A DNA stretch of 64,000 nt from Lentibacillus halodurans (GCF_900112045.1 NZ_FOJW01000002.1:255962-319961); one strand, 5' to 3'. Counted from the stretch's first letter, positions 53,936 through 62,710 are shown. Translations and numbers: made by a program. The notes: generated by a model not told the origin, from the letters alone.

Positions 53936-54705
53936 CAGGAACAGCATTAATGCTGCCAAAAAGAGAAGGGAAGCCAAGGAATAAAGGCTTAACGATTTTA
54001 ATCGATAATGGTGCTCCTATCAACCTATTCATGGATACCATCCGCAGTGCCAGTAAGTATATTGATCTTGTTAAGTTCGGCTGGGGCACATCACTTGTAA
54101 CTCATTTTCTGTGGCAAAAGATCGATTATTTACGTGAACATGACATTGAATTCTTTTTTGGCGGAACGTTATTTGAAAAATTTTTGGCTCAGGACAAAGT
54201 TGAGGCGTTTTATGACTACTGCAAAACCTATCATTGTCATTATGTTGAAATTTCTAACGGAACCGTATCGATTTCCAATCATAAAAAAGCACGCTTCATT
54301 GAAGCATTCACACATGATTTTACCGTTTTGAGTGAAGTTGGAAATAAAGATGTTTCATCAGCTGACCATCAGGACTCCAGCGAGTGGCTGGAAAACATTC
54401 AGGAGGATCTGGAGGCAGGGGCAGCAAAAGTCATAACGGAGGCAAGAGAAAGTGGTACGAGTGGAATATGCCGGGAAGACGGAAACATTCGCCTGGATAT
54501 TTTTCAGCCAATTATTGATTCAAATATTCCGATCGAAAGGCTTATTTTTGAAGCACCGACGAAAAAGCTGCAAACGTATTTTATTCAGCAGGCAGGATCG
54601 AATGTCAACCTTGCCAATATTGCCTTATCAGATGTCATTTCAGTTGAGACTTTGCGTTTGGGTTTACGTTCCGATACGTTTGATCTTGAGGATAAAAAAG
54701 TTTAA
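53932..54705 (+). CDS. comA: Phosphosulfolactate synthase (ComA / YitD-like)
   Basis: A 257-residue TIM-barrel enzyme that adds sulfite to phosphoenolpyruvate to make phosphosulfolactate. DNGAPINLFMDTIRSASKYIDLVKFGWGT and FFGGTLFEKFL are typical ComA segments, as are GAAKVITEARESG and FEAPTKKLQ. The ATG overlaps the comB stop. The gene has the usual length, and a VOC-family gene follows after 19 bases in the same direction. Confidence 0.93.
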   Translation: MTGTALMLPKREGKPRNKGLTILIDNGAPINLFMDTIRSASKYIDLVKFGWGTSLVTHFLWQKIDYLREHDIEFFFGGTLFEKFLAQDKVEAFYDYCKTYHCHYVEISNGTVSISNHKKARFIEAFTHDFTVLSEVGNKDVSSADHQDSSEWLENIQEDLEAGAAKVITEARESGTSGICREDGNIRLDIFQPIIDSNIPIERLIFEAPTKKLQTYFIQQAGSNVNLANIALSDVISVETLRLGLRSDTFDLEDKKV

Positions 54706-54724
54706 TAAATTAAGGGGGATTTAC

Positions 54725-55123
54725 ATGCGAAATACAAATAAAGTGTTTCATTTAGCAATTCCTTGTAAGGAACTGGATGAAACCGTAGAATTTTATGAAA
54801 AACTTGGATGCAAACTTGCCAGAAGGTATTATGATCGGGTAACATTTGATTTTTTCGGTGACCAGGTTGTATGTCATTTAAGTCCGGAAAATATTGATGA
54901 ACAGCCAAAAATGTACCCGCGTCATTTTGGGATTACGTTTTTGGATAAGGACGAATATGATCAGACGTTGGAATTTGCAACCAGTCAAGAACTTCCGTTT
55001 TTTAAAAAGCCAATGGTACGATTTGAAGGAAAGCAGGAAGAGCATATGACGTTTTTCCTGATCGATCCGGCTAATAATCTGCTGGAATTTAAATATTATC
55101 ACGATATTGATATGGTTTATTAG
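54725..55123 (+). CDS. VOC-family (glyoxalase/dioxygenase-fold) protein
   Basis: A 132-residue vicinal-oxygen-chelate protein with two beta-alpha-beta-beta-beta modules. The possible metal ligands are His10 (FHLAIP), His in QVVCHLSP, His in PRHFGITF and Glu in NLLEFKYY. The ATG at 54725 follows AAGGGGG; the longer frame to 54452 is a shadow inside comA. It is the third gene of the comB-comA unit and ends at a strong terminator. A role in sulfolactate metabolism is suggested by position only. Confidence 0.85.
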   Translation: MRNTNKVFHLAIPCKELDETVEFYEKLGCKLARRYYDRVTFDFFGDQVVCHLSPENIDEQPKMYPRHFGITFLDKDEYDQTLEFATSQELPFFKKPMVRFEGKQEEHMTFFLIDPANNLLEFKYYHDIDMVY

Positions 55124-55152
55124 CTGATAAGCGCATGGCAGCTGGAATAATA

Positions 55153-55198
55153 AAAAAGAGAACAGACAACGGGCAATACTAATCTGTTCTCTTTTTTG
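55153..55198. terminator. Bidirectional terminator after the sulfolactate genes
   Basis: AAAAAAGAGAACAGA and TCTGTTCTCTTTTTT form a 15-bp stem with A and T tracts on both sides, serving comBA (+) and the DUF3231 gene (-). Confidence 0.9.
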
Positions 55199-55239
55199 AT
55201 TATGAAGCTGAATTGTGATTATTCAAGCTGGTCCAGCCT

Positions 55240-55752
55240 TTATCTGTCCTCTGCCTTACTCTGATGCAAGGGAGGAGGAACCAGCCAGCCTTTCTCTTTA
55301 TTAAGTCTGAGAACTTTTGCCCCGAGAGTTGCTTTTTGTGTATGGAATTGACCGAACATCATGGCAATGTCTTCCCGTGTTGCTTCACCGATTATTTTAC
55401 TGCATGACACTAACCCTGCAGCAATTTCACCTGATAGAGCAACTGCAATTTCCGGGTCTTGAAAACGTGCTCCGGGCGGAATATTTTCCAAAGCAGCTTT
55501 CGGACGTTCCGCGGGTGTTGGCGGCAGACCGACGCCATTATCTTTTAAGAGTGTTTCAACCTGTTCAATCTGTTGCCGCGCAGTTTGAATTGTTTCTTCA
55601 AGCAATTTCCGCAGATCTTCATCGCCGGCATGGTTTAGATGTGTTTGGTTACCTGCAACCATGCCCTTCGCTGCTGTCAGAAAAGTCCATGTTCCGAAGA
55701 CTTCACCATAGTGCATTGGTTCATCTTTAGGATTACCGCTTAATACTCCCAT
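55240..55752 (-). CDS. DUF3231 family protein (first copy)
   Basis: A 170-residue all-helical protein of the DUF3231 family (ferritin-like fold). Typical parts are the lead GNPKDEPMHYGEVFGTWTFL, the Pro segment LPPTPAERPKA, PPGARFQDPEIA and the FGQFHTQKA...KEKGWLVPPP ending. AGGAGG lies before the ATG at 55750-55752. A paralogue lies at 58390-58890. Such genes are common in spore formers, often in several copies, and no enzymatic function is established. Confidence 0.88.
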   Translation of the reverse strand: MGVLSGNPKDEPMHYGEVFGTWTFLTAAKGMVAGNQTHLNHAGDEDLRKLLEETIQTARQQIEQVETLLKDNGVGLPPTPAERPKAALENIPPGARFQDPEIAVALSGEIAAGLVSCSKIIGEATREDIAMMFGQFHTQKATLGAKVLRLNKEKGWLVPPPLHQSKAEDR

Positions 55753-55852
55753 TGTCAACCTCCTAAATAAATCCTTTATTCGTAACATCCTTCCGCTATT
55801 AGATTACCCCGCTTTCGTTGATCCCATTCAGAAAAACTTGCTCAAAAACGTG

Positions 55853-56045
55853 TTATTGTTCCTGTGTGATATGAAAATGATGATCTTGCAGGTTGCCCAC
55901 TATTTGCTCATTTGAAATTTTCTTGTCATCATATTCAACTTTAAATTCGCCGTCAACTGTATCTGCTCTAACGCGTTCGATGCCTTCTAACTGGTTTTAG
56001 GATTTGCTCAATTTCTGAAGGGCATCCTGGATCTTGCTTGTTCAT
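55853..56045 (-). pseudogene. HMA-domain (heavy-metal-binding) protein with frameshift
   Basis: On the minus strand an ATG at 56043-56045 opens NKQDPGCPSEIEQIL, after which the frame must shift near 56000 to read NQLEGIERVRADTVDGEFKV and EYDDKKISNEQIVGNLQDHH up to the stop at 55853. Together they look like a CopZ-like HMA protein; the second metal Cys is not visible. Inactivated. Confidence 0.6.
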
Positions 56046-56188
56046 TAGCCATAGTCATTACTTAAAAAAGCCTTCTCTAACTTTCATATTTCATTCATGA
56101 ATATCATTGACATCGAATAAGCATAAGGGAAAGTTGTCCAAACCAGGAACGGTAATGAAAAATGTTTGGTCCTATTCAGGAGGAACCC

Positions 56189-56803
56189 ATGAAACTATTC
56201 ATGAAAAAATGTGGACTGGTAGTAGCGGGAGGAGCTCTGCAAGGATTTGGCATGGGACTGTTTTTATTTCCTCAAGCCATTCCATCCGGTGGTGCAGGCG
56301 GAATAGCGGTACTATTAAATCATTGGTTTAACATTAGTATGGGACCCTCTCTTTGGATCGTTAATTTTACTATGCTGATGCTTGGCGTACAGTATTTGGG
56401 GAAGCGATTTGCGTTATGGACCTTTGTCGGCATTACGATGACGTCTTTGTCAATTGATTTTTTTGAGAGTACTTTTCCAATCGTTCACAGGAACCTTTTA
56501 TTGGATCTTGTCATTGGTTCTGTTTTCCTTGGGACCGGAATTGGCATTCTTATGCGCCAGGGTGTTTCCAATGGAGGAGTAGGCGTCGTTGCCTTCATGA
56601 TCTCTCACGGAAGAAATATTTTGCCGGGGAAACCTTTATTTTTCATAAACATCTCCATCTTCTTCGTAACAGCGGCTGTTATCAGCTGGGAGATCGTTAT
56701 TCTGGCACTGATCAGTCAATGGATTTCCACCACGATGGTTGATCTTGTATACCGCCTTGATTTTTATCATGTTTATACATTAAGCTGGCGGAAAAAAACA
56801 TAA
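56189..56803 (+). CDS. YitT-family membrane protein without C-terminal domain
   Basis: A 204-residue protein with five to six membrane helices of the YitT/YczE family. LQGFGMGLFLFPQAIPSGGAGG and GTGIGILMRQGVSNGGVGVV are the paired Gly-rich motifs of the family. It lacks the DUF2179 domain that full-length YitT proteins carry (usual length about 280). I chose ATG 56189 with AGGAGG 6 bases upstream. No operon partner; convergent with an MFS gene. Substrate unknown. Confidence 0.82.
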   Translation: MKLFMKKCGLVVAGGALQGFGMGLFLFPQAIPSGGAGGIAVLLNHWFNISMGPSLWIVNFTMLMLGVQYLGKRFALWTFVGITMTSLSIDFFESTFPIVHRNLLLDLVIGSVFLGTGIGILMRQGVSNGGVGVVAFMISHGRNILPGKPLFFINISIFFVTAAVISWEIVILALISQWISTTMVDLVYRLDFYHVYTLSWRKKT

Positions 56804-56811
56804 TGCTTATG

Positions 56812-58050
56812 CTATAAATAGTTATATCTGACAGGTGTGTTTTTATTCTCCTTTCCATCTTTTCCTTTCACACGTATCAGAAGTAAAACAAGGATTCCGA
56901 CGATTAGCGTAAATACTGCAAGCGAAATAAACATGCCGGTTCTCGACCAGTCCATTAATCGTGAAAATACCGGGGGTCCTGCTGCAACACCAAGGAACCG
57001 GACAGACCCATATAAAGACGTGACAAATCCACGTCGCTCTTTTTTAACGGCCCCGGTGATGATGCTGTTGACACATGGCAGCACCAAACCTGCCCCAACA
57101 CTGCTGATACCAAGCACGGCAAGGAATGGGACAAGCTTTTCGAAAAAAACGAGCGAACCATATGAAATCGTCATGAGGACAAACCCGATGACAGCTATTT
57201 TCTTCATTTTCTCCAGATTCTTGCCGATTTTGCTGCCGGTAATATAAGAGGTTGTGACCATAATAAGCAAAGGGATGGCTAAAATAAGCCCCTTGATGAC
57301 ACCATCAATATGATATTTTTGCTCCAAAACATCTGATAAGAAGAACAGAATGCCAAACAGGGTGAATAAACATGCTCCGCCGGCAAGATAGGTTGTAAAT
57401 AGCCATCTTCCTTCTTGTTTAAATACATTTAACAAGCCATGGACATATTTGCCAAATGGGGGTGGAGCCTGGCGGTTGCTTTTTTCTTTAACAAAAATCC
57501 AGACAAGCAGAATGGCGATTACACAAACGGCAGGGAAAGCAAAAAATACAGCATACCAAACCATTAAGCCCAAAAGTGATCCCAATATGGGTGATAACAC
57601 TTTTCCCAGCCCGTTTGATGCTTCGAATATTCCAAGTACACGGCTTTGTTCGCTGCCTTTAAACAAGTCACCGGTCAGTGCCATTGCGATTGGTGCGGTT
57701 CCGGCTGCTCCGATGCCCTGCAGCGTCCTCCCAATTAAAATCCATACATAGGAATGGGAAAAAGTGGCTGCACCAAACCCTGCCAAAAGTCCTCCAAGTC
57801 CATATAATATTAAGGACGGCAGAATAACGATTTTTCTGGAAAAGCGGTCGGAAAGGTATCCGACAAACGGAATAAATATGGCTCCAGCGATCGAGAAAAC
57901 CGTAATGGTCAGACTAACTTGCATTTGAGATAAATTTAAGGCGGATTTCATGGCCGGAAAAATAGGAATTAACATGGAATTTCCCAGCGTCATAATTAAT
58001 GGAATGGAACCGATTGCAGTTATCGTCATGCTTTTATTGTTTGATGCCAC
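56812..58050 (-). CDS. MFS transporter, probable drug efflux
   Basis: A 412-residue carrier with 12 spans. Motif A is [12 protein letters not shown] between spans 2 and 3, span 4 carries [14 protein letters not shown] and span 5 [14 protein letters not shown]-like motif C ([17 protein letters not shown]), which marks drug:H+ antiporters. The ATG start lies at 58050. The gene stands alone between the YitT gene (convergent) and the 69-bp repeats. Which compound it exports cannot be told. Confidence 0.88.
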   Translation of the reverse strand: MASNNKSMTITAIGSIPLIMTLGNSMLIPIFPAMKSALNLSQMQVSLTITVFSIAGAIFIPFVGYLSDRFSRKIVILPSLILYGLGGLLAGFGAATFSHSYVWILIGRTLQGIGAAGTAPIAMALTGDLFKGSEQSRVLGIFEASNGLGKVLSPILGSLLGLMVWYAVFFAFPAVCVIAILLVWIFVKEKSNRQAPPPFGKYVHGLLNVFKQEGRWLFTTYLAGGACLFTLFGILFFLSDVLEQKYHIDGVIKGLILAIPLLIMVTTSYITGSKIGKNLEKMKKIAVIGFVLMTISYGSLVFFEKLVPFLAVLGISSVGAGLVLPCVNSIITGAVKKERRGFVTSLYGSVRFLGVAAGPPVFSRLMDWSRTGMFISLAVFTLIVGILVLLLIRVKGKDGKENKNTPVRYNYL

Positions 58051-58187
58051 GTTCTCTCACTCCCAGACACTCATTTAATCTCGCATGTAACAGGCAGTAA
58101 AATTTTCACTTCAAATTTGAGGATAAAGCAGGAAAGCTGACAGAGGATTAACTGTCAGGCGGCTAAGTTCGTCACGCGCTATGTGTC

Positions 58188-58256
58188 GTAAAGGTCCGAT
58201 TCGGTTCAACTAACATTCAGCGGAAAATACGTCCGCTGAATGAAGTTTCACTTTAT
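58188..58256. repeat. 69-bp direct repeat, copy 1
   Basis: Sixty-nine bases identical to 58330-58398. It contains a perfect inverted repeat, ATTCAGCGGA (58215-58224) and TCCGCTGAAT (58232-58241), around a 7-base loop. The DNA around it has weaker echoes (AACAGGCAGTAA at 58087 and 58265). Confidence 0.85.
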
Positions 58257-58329
58257 CCCGCCATAACAGGCAGTAAGTTCCCGCATTAAAGTTGTAGAAG
58301 GACTGAAAAAGCGCAGGAAACAACTGCCT

Positions 58330-58398
58330 GTAAAGGTCCGATTCGGTTCAACTAACATTCAGCGGAAAATACGTCCGCTGAATGAAGTTTCACTTTAT
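58330..58398. repeat. 69-bp direct repeat, copy 2
   Basis: Perfect second copy, 142 bases after the first. Its end overlaps the last codons and stop of the DUF3231 gene on the minus strand, so part of that gene's 3' end lies inside the repeat. Confidence 0.85.
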
Positions 58399-58890
58399 GT
58401 TAATGGGCGGGGGTACGATCCAGCCTTTTTCTTTTGTGATCGTTAAAAGTTTACTTTCATACTCAGCTTTTTGTGTATGGAATTCACCAATCATTGTTAT
58501 GATGTCTTCTCTGATTGAAATGCCCATCATATAGCTGCACAGTATTCGTCCTGTGATCATTTCTTTTTGAACGAGTCCGGCAATTTCATCATCATGAAAA
58601 CGAGCTCCGGCAGGGATATCCTGTACTTCCACATTCGGACGGTCAGGCGGGGCAGGCGGAAGCCGTATACCCGTTTCTTTTAAAATGGTTTCAACCTGCT
58701 GCTCTTCCTGTGTAAAGCTATTTTCCAAAAGGTCTTCCAAAAACGTTTTTAAATCATGATCACCAGTATGATTGATCAAAACCTGCAAAGTTACTAACGT
58801 TGCTTTTGTGCTGTATAAGTAGGACCAGAGATGAAAAACCTCTCCGGAATGGAATGGCTCCTCTTGTGGTTTACCGTCTAAGATTCCCAT
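58390..58890 (-). CDS. DUF3231 family protein (second copy)
   Basis: A 166-residue paralogue of the gene at 55240-55752, with the same landmarks: GKPQEEPFHSGEVFHLWSYL, LPPAPPDRPNV, IPAGARFHDDEIA and GEFHTQKAEYESKLL...KEKGWIVPPP. GGAGTG precedes the ATG at 58888-58890. The end (INIK and stop) lies in the 69-bp repeat. The two copies flank the YitT and MFS genes on the same strand, suggesting an old duplication. Function unknown. Confidence 0.88.
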   Translation of the reverse strand: MGILDGKPQEEPFHSGEVFHLWSYLYSTKATLVTLQVLINHTGDHDLKTFLEDLLENSFTQEEQQVETILKETGIRLPPAPPDRPNVEVQDIPAGARFHDDEIAGLVQKEMITGRILCSYMMGISIREDIITMIGEFHTQKAEYESKLLTITKEKGWIVPPPINIK

Positions 58891-59006
58891 GACATGACAC
58901 TCCCTTCATGTATTCTGGGTTTAGTTTTCCTTAAAAGATGAAAATTATGTTCATCTTTAAATATACGGGTACGCTGCTTCCGTTATCTATTACGGAAATG
59001 TTAAAA

Positions 59007-59031
59007 GGCTTATGGAGATGCTCCATAAGCC
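59007..59031 (-). terminator. Terminator of the yjcZ-like gene
   Basis: GGCTTATGGAG and CTCCATAAGCC form a perfect 11-bp stem with a 3-base loop, followed on the minus strand by TTTTAAC. Confidence 0.85.
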
Positions 59032-59091
59032 TCACTTGATAAAAACAAGCGTGTTTCGAAAAAAGACTTGCGATGAAAAGCCTCCTTCAGC

Positions 59092-59214
59092 TTAGTAGCC
59101 ACCGCCGAAGCCTCCATAGCCGCCACCAACGTAGGCACTGCCAACGATGATGAGCAGAATGAACAATACAACAATCAGGGCAAAGCCACCGCCCCCTGCA
59201 TATCCTGCACTCAT
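59092..59214 (-). CDS. YjcZ-family sporulation peptide
   Basis: A 40-residue peptide: [20 protein letters not shown], a continuing hydrophobic helix and a Gly/Tyr tail (YGGFGGGY). This is the usual form of the YjcZ family of small spore membrane peptides. AAGGAGGTG lies before the ATG at 59212-59214. A larger frame to 59307 is not used. It is a single-gene unit with a strong terminator. Confidence 0.9.
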   Translation of the reverse strand: MSAGYAGGGGFALIVVLFILLIIVGSAYVGGGYGGFGGGY

Positions 59215-59289
59215 TAAAAAGCACCTCCTTACCATGGATAGTGTTATACTATGCATGAATGAATCCATAGTGTGGACAGAGGAAGCTTT

Positions 59290-59388
59290 ATGTTTAAAAA
59301 ACATCAAATATCATCACATGTACCATATTATGAATGGTTGAAAAATCAGCAGGATGTCATCCTGGCTTTAATGATTCTAGTTTTATGA
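59290..59388 (+). CDS. Possible 32-residue peptide, unknown
   Basis: ATG 59290, with AGAGGAAG upstream, opens [20 protein letters not shown] and a short hydrophobic end ([10 protein letters not shown]) before TGA. The length and order (soluble lead, then a hydrophobic stretch) could be a tail-anchored peptide. No homology recognised. Confidence 0.3.
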   Translation: MFKKHQISSHVPYYEWLKNQQDVILALMILVL

Positions 59389-59452
59389 TAACGAAAACAT
59401 TTGTATGCTCACTCATAAAAAGGGGTCATATTGACAGCAAAGGGCGAATAAA

Positions 59453-59641
59453 TATGGGAAAAATAAATATCTTGAAGCATTAGCATATATGGGGTTGAAG
59501 ATGCACATCCCAGGGGTCTTCAGTTAACCAGAAATATGCCTTGGATACGAACAATTGAATAAAGGAATGTCCATTCTGAATCCCGGTTGCGGAACAGGGC
59601 ATTGCCAAATAACACCAGTGCCGTGTAACACGAGCAGTTAA
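59453..59641 (+). pseudogene. SAM-dependent methyltransferase relic with frameshifts
   Basis: Joined frames read KYLEALAYMG, VEDAHP and GLQLTRNM, then EQLNKGMSILNPGCGTGHCQ. This matches the start of a class I methyltransferase up to motif I (normally LDxGCGTG). Two or more frame changes are needed, and everything after motif I is missing. Confidence 0.6.
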
Positions 59642-59817
59642 GTGAAATGTATAATGATATACTTGGTATTCCTTTTCGTTATTTATAGAAATATGATGGT
59701 GATGCAAACAAATGTAATATACAAAATTATTGGAAAATAGACAAAGTTTTTGTTAATATTTTCACAGAGGTTTTTCCGTTTAATTGTCAAAAAATCTAGT
59801 GAGGGGGGAGATTTCTC

Positions 59818-60036
59818 ATGGCATCAAGATCCAAATTTCAGGATCCCGGCCTTATTTTAACAGTAGTTCTGGTTATGTATTCGGCATTTGTATTTGTCTG
59901 GTGGCCGACAGATATTTATTGGCTGGGTATTTCACTGGTTGGATGGTTCATGTTCATCGGTTTATTTTTCTGGTTTTTGTTAGCCATCGTTTATGTTTTA
60001 TGGATTGAAAACATTGAAAGAAAAAATGATTCATAG
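59818..60036 (+). CDS. Small two-span membrane protein beside the symporter
   Basis: A 72-residue protein: short polar lead (ASRSKFQDPG), two membrane helices (LILTVVLVMYSAFVFVWW and WFMFIGLFFWFLLAIVYVLW) and a charged tail (IENIERKNDS). GAGGGGGGAG precedes the ATG. It lies 30 bases upstream of a sodium:solute symporter gene. Small two-span partners next to such symporters are frequent (DUF485 or DUF3311 types), but this one fits neither closely. Probably a symporter subunit. Confidence 0.7.
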   Translation: MASRSKFQDPGLILTVVLVMYSAFVFVWWPTDIYWLGISLVGWFMFIGLFFWFLLAIVYVLWIENIERKNDS

Positions 60037-60066
60037 AAGTCGTAATAAAGAAGGAGGACATGTCGT

Positions 60067-61503
60067 ATGCAAGTAACTGAAACGATTATTCTGCTAATCT
60101 ATTTGGTCGTTATGACAGTTATCGGAATATATTTTTACAGACGAGCACGGCAGTCGGAAGCTGATTATTTTACTGCCGGAAAGAGCATTAATACCTTTGT
60201 TGGGGCATTTGCCATTTTTGCTGCAGTTGCAAGCTCCAGTTCTCTGATGGGGGCAGTCGGGTCTGGGGTAGCGTTAGGTGTGCCGTACTTTTTCACATAT
60301 GCGTTTGGTGTTATCGCGATTCTTCCTTTCTCAATGTTTCTCGTTTCCGGCCAAATTCGCCGGTCAGGTGTGAAAACGCTGCCAGAATTTTTCAAACAGC
60401 GGTTCGGGAAATCGGTACAAATTGTGGCTGCTGCTGTAGTCGTCATCGGCATGACATTTTATATGGTACCGCAGTTAACAGCTTCCGGGCTGATTGGCTC
60501 GCATGTACTGGGCATTGATTACGTGACTGCTGTCATCATTTTAGGTCTGGGATTTACACTTTATGCTGCATTGGGCGGAATGTGGGCGATTACGTATACC
60601 GATCTGATTCAGGGTGCTATTATGCTAATAGGAATTGTTATCCTGGCATTATTTATATTGGTTGACCATAATGGTGTTGTGTCACTGATCAATGATGCAA
60701 TGGCGGTGGATCCGGCATTTGGTGATATCACGCAGCCATGGATGTCTTATTTCGGTTTGTTTATCGCGTTTTTATGGTTTGGAATCATTTCACCATCTGT
60801 GGTGATGCGTAATTTTGCTTCCCGTGATGCCAAAACAGCCCGCCGTACCGCCATGTGGGCATGCCTGATTTATTTAACATTATTTATAGCTGGATTTTTT
60901 GTTACAGCTGCAGGAGCAAGCATGGGAATTATTGATACACTCGATAACACGGATATGATTTTTGTCTCGGTTATAGAGCAATATCTTCCTGCCATTCTGG
61001 GAGGGATCATGCTTGCCGGTCTGATGGCGGCAATTATGTCGTCTGCTGATGCGATGCTTTTGGCCATTTCAGCTGGTATTGCTCATGATATTTACAAGGA
61101 ACATATTAATCCGAAAGCGAATGAACGTTTTGTAACTGGTCTTGGGTTAGTGGTCATGATTATTGCCAGTATCGCTGGTATCCTGATTGCGATTGATCCG
61201 CCTGGATTGATTGCGATTATGGTCGGCTGGGTCGGCGGATTTCTTTTATCGGCCTTTGGATTTCCAATTGTTCTTGGTATATGGTGGAAACGAGCCAATA
61301 CGATGGGGGCATTGACAGGTATGGTTGGCGGTTCTATTGTATTTCTTGTCCTAATTATCGGTCAGTGGCTGCCAACCAATGCTGAACCGATTATCGCAGC
61401 ACCTGTGTCATTGATTCTGATGATTGTCGTCAGTTTAATGACCGAACCGCCATCACAAGAGATTCAGGCAAGGGTAGATCACTATCATACTCATTTGGAA
61501 TAG
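60067..61503 (+). CDS. Sodium:solute symporter family transporter
   Basis: A 478-residue SSS-family carrier with 13 predicted spans. RRARQSEADYFTAGKSI in the first loop, AAVASSSSLMGAVG in span 2 and GGMWAITYTDLIQGAIM in the sixth to seventh span region are typical. AGGAGG lies before the ATG at 60067. The substrate (carboxylate, proline, sugar) cannot be read. It forms an operon with the small membrane protein upstream and a hypothetical gene downstream. Confidence 0.9.
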   Translation: MQVTETIILLIYLVVMTVIGIYFYRRARQSEADYFTAGKSINTFVGAFAIFAAVASSSSLMGAVGSGVALGVPYFFTYAFGVIAILPFSMFLVSGQIRRSGVKTLPEFFKQRFGKSVQIVAAAVVVIGMTFYMVPQLTASGLIGSHVLGIDYVTAVIILGLGFTLYAALGGMWAITYTDLIQGAIMLIGIVILALFILVDHNGVVSLINDAMAVDPAFGDITQPWMSYFGLFIAFLWFGIISPSVVMRNFASRDAKTARRTAMWACLIYLTLFIAGFFVTAAGASMGIIDTLDNTDMIFVSVIEQYLPAILGGIMLAGLMAAIMSSADAMLLAISAGIAHDIYKEHINPKANERFVTGLGLVVMIIASIAGILIAIDPPGLIAIMVGWVGGFLLSAFGFPIVLGIWWKRANTMGALTGMVGGSIVFLVLIIGQWLPTNAEPIIAAPVSLILMIVVSLMTEPPSQEIQARVDHYHTHLE

Positions 61504-61521
61504 CAGAAAGAAGAGGTTAGT

Positions 61522-62106
61522 GTGCAATCAAACAATGTGTCCATTAAACTAATCAGGAATAAAGTCATCGTTTCAGAAAATAATTTATTGAATCATGTTT
61601 ATAAAGCTGCCGGTTTTAAAGCTCGGCTAAATCGTACAGTAAATGAAAAATATTTACAACAACATGCCAAGGTGTGCAAATTAATTTATCATCCATTCTG
61701 GCTTGCCAAAACACTGGTTATCGCTGATCGGCCGCCATTTTCGCCACGCGAACAGCCGAATATGATTTTTGTTGATGCCGTCTCGGGTTACAGGGGGGTG
61801 TTTTCCCGAATCCCTCCGATAACAGATCAACAAGTTAATCATGATGACCTTATCCCAATGCGCATATCTAATCAGGATGATGCTGTCAGGTATATCAAAT
61901 ATGTCCAGACAAGGCAGATTAACCGCTCATATGTTTTGAAAAAACCGAGACATGAGATAAACGAGCTTTTCCTAGTGTATCTACCGCTATGGAAGGTCGT
62001 TATTCGGAGCGGACTGGTCAATGAGACGTTCTATATCAATGGAAATACAGGTGAGTCAGAAAAATTTATGGCGGATCGCTGGGATGGAGGTAAAGACTTA
62101 CTATAG
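61522..62106 (+). CDS. Conserved-looking protein of unknown function, symporter operon
   Basis: A 194-residue soluble, mixed alpha/beta protein starting at GTG 61522 with AGAAGAGG upstream, 18 bases after the symporter gene. The parts VYKAAGFKARLNRTVNEKYL, KLIYHPFWLAKTLVIADRPP and LFLVYLPLWKVVIRSGLVNE look conserved (aromatic, basic), and YINGNTGE near the end resembles the start of a PepSY-like or lipoyl-type turn. I do not recognise the family. It ends at a strong terminator. Role in regulation or metabolism of the transported compound is possible. Confidence 0.7.
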   Translation: MQSNNVSIKLIRNKVIVSENNLLNHVYKAAGFKARLNRTVNEKYLQQHAKVCKLIYHPFWLAKTLVIADRPPFSPREQPNMIFVDAVSGYRGVFSRIPPITDQQVNHDDLIPMRISNQDDAVRYIKYVQTRQINRSYVLKKPRHEINELFLVYLPLWKVVIRSGLVNETFYINGNTGESEKFMADRWDGGKDLL

Positions 62107-62156
62107 ATGTTATGGAATCAGCAGGTCATATTGGAATGAATCATTCATTTAATTCG

Positions 62157-62196
62157 AAAAGCCGGTTTTCCACATCTGTCGAACACCGGCTTTTTT
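62157..62196 (+). terminator. Terminator of the symporter operon
   Basis: AAAGCCGG (to 62165) and CCGGCTTT (from 62186) form a stem, followed by six Ts. Confidence 0.88.
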
Positions 62197-62236
62197 CTGT
62201 CGTCAGAACGTATAAAGAGGATGAACCCACATTTTT

Positions 62237-62701
62237 CTAATCGTCATTTATATCAATATATTCTCTTTCGGATTCTTTTTTTGGAATGACAATTTTCAGT
62301 AATCCATCATGAAACGAAGCCTTTGTTTCCCTTTTAAGAATCGGAAATGGCAGTGCAATTGTACGTTCTGATTTTTGAAATGATTGTCTTGTATGGCTGT
62401 CATTAGTACTGATATTTTTTGCCTCATGGGTGGAAGTACCTTGTGCGGTGATTCGCAGTTGGTGGCCAACTATTTCCAGTTGGATTTGATCTCGCTTGTA
62501 TCCTGGCAATTCAGCTGTCACAATTACTTCTGATTCTCGTTCGTCTACATCTACCCAAAATGGCCGCATTTTAAAGAATGAATTCATTTGCTTGAATGAT
62601 TCATTGAAAAAAGTGTCCATATGACCCATTAAATCCCTGAATGGCGACATATCAATATCAAATCGTCCAGGCTGATTGTTGTTATCTTTTTTTGCGTTCA
62701 C
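62237..62701 (-). CDS. Hsp20 / alpha-crystallin family small heat-shock protein
   Basis: A 154-residue sHSP chaperone. The alpha-crystallin domain runs from about residue 50 (WVDVDERESEVIVTAELPGY) through LRITAQG to the FHDGLLKIVIPK strand; the C-terminal IxI is IDIND-like (YIDINDD). The N-terminal arm is rich in Phe and Met. The GTG at 62699-62701 lies 8 bases after AAGGAG; a GTG one position before (62710) is inside that site. No heat-shock operator was clearly seen. Confidence 0.9.
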   Translation of the reverse strand: MNAKKDNNNQPGRFDIDMSPFRDLMGHMDTFFNESFKQMNSFFKMRPFWVDVDERESEVIVTAELPGYKRDQIQLEIVGHQLRITAQGTSTHEAKNISTNDSHTRQSFQKSERTIALPFPILKRETKASFHDGLLKIVIPKKESEREYIDINDD

Positions 62702-62710
62702 TTTTCTCAC

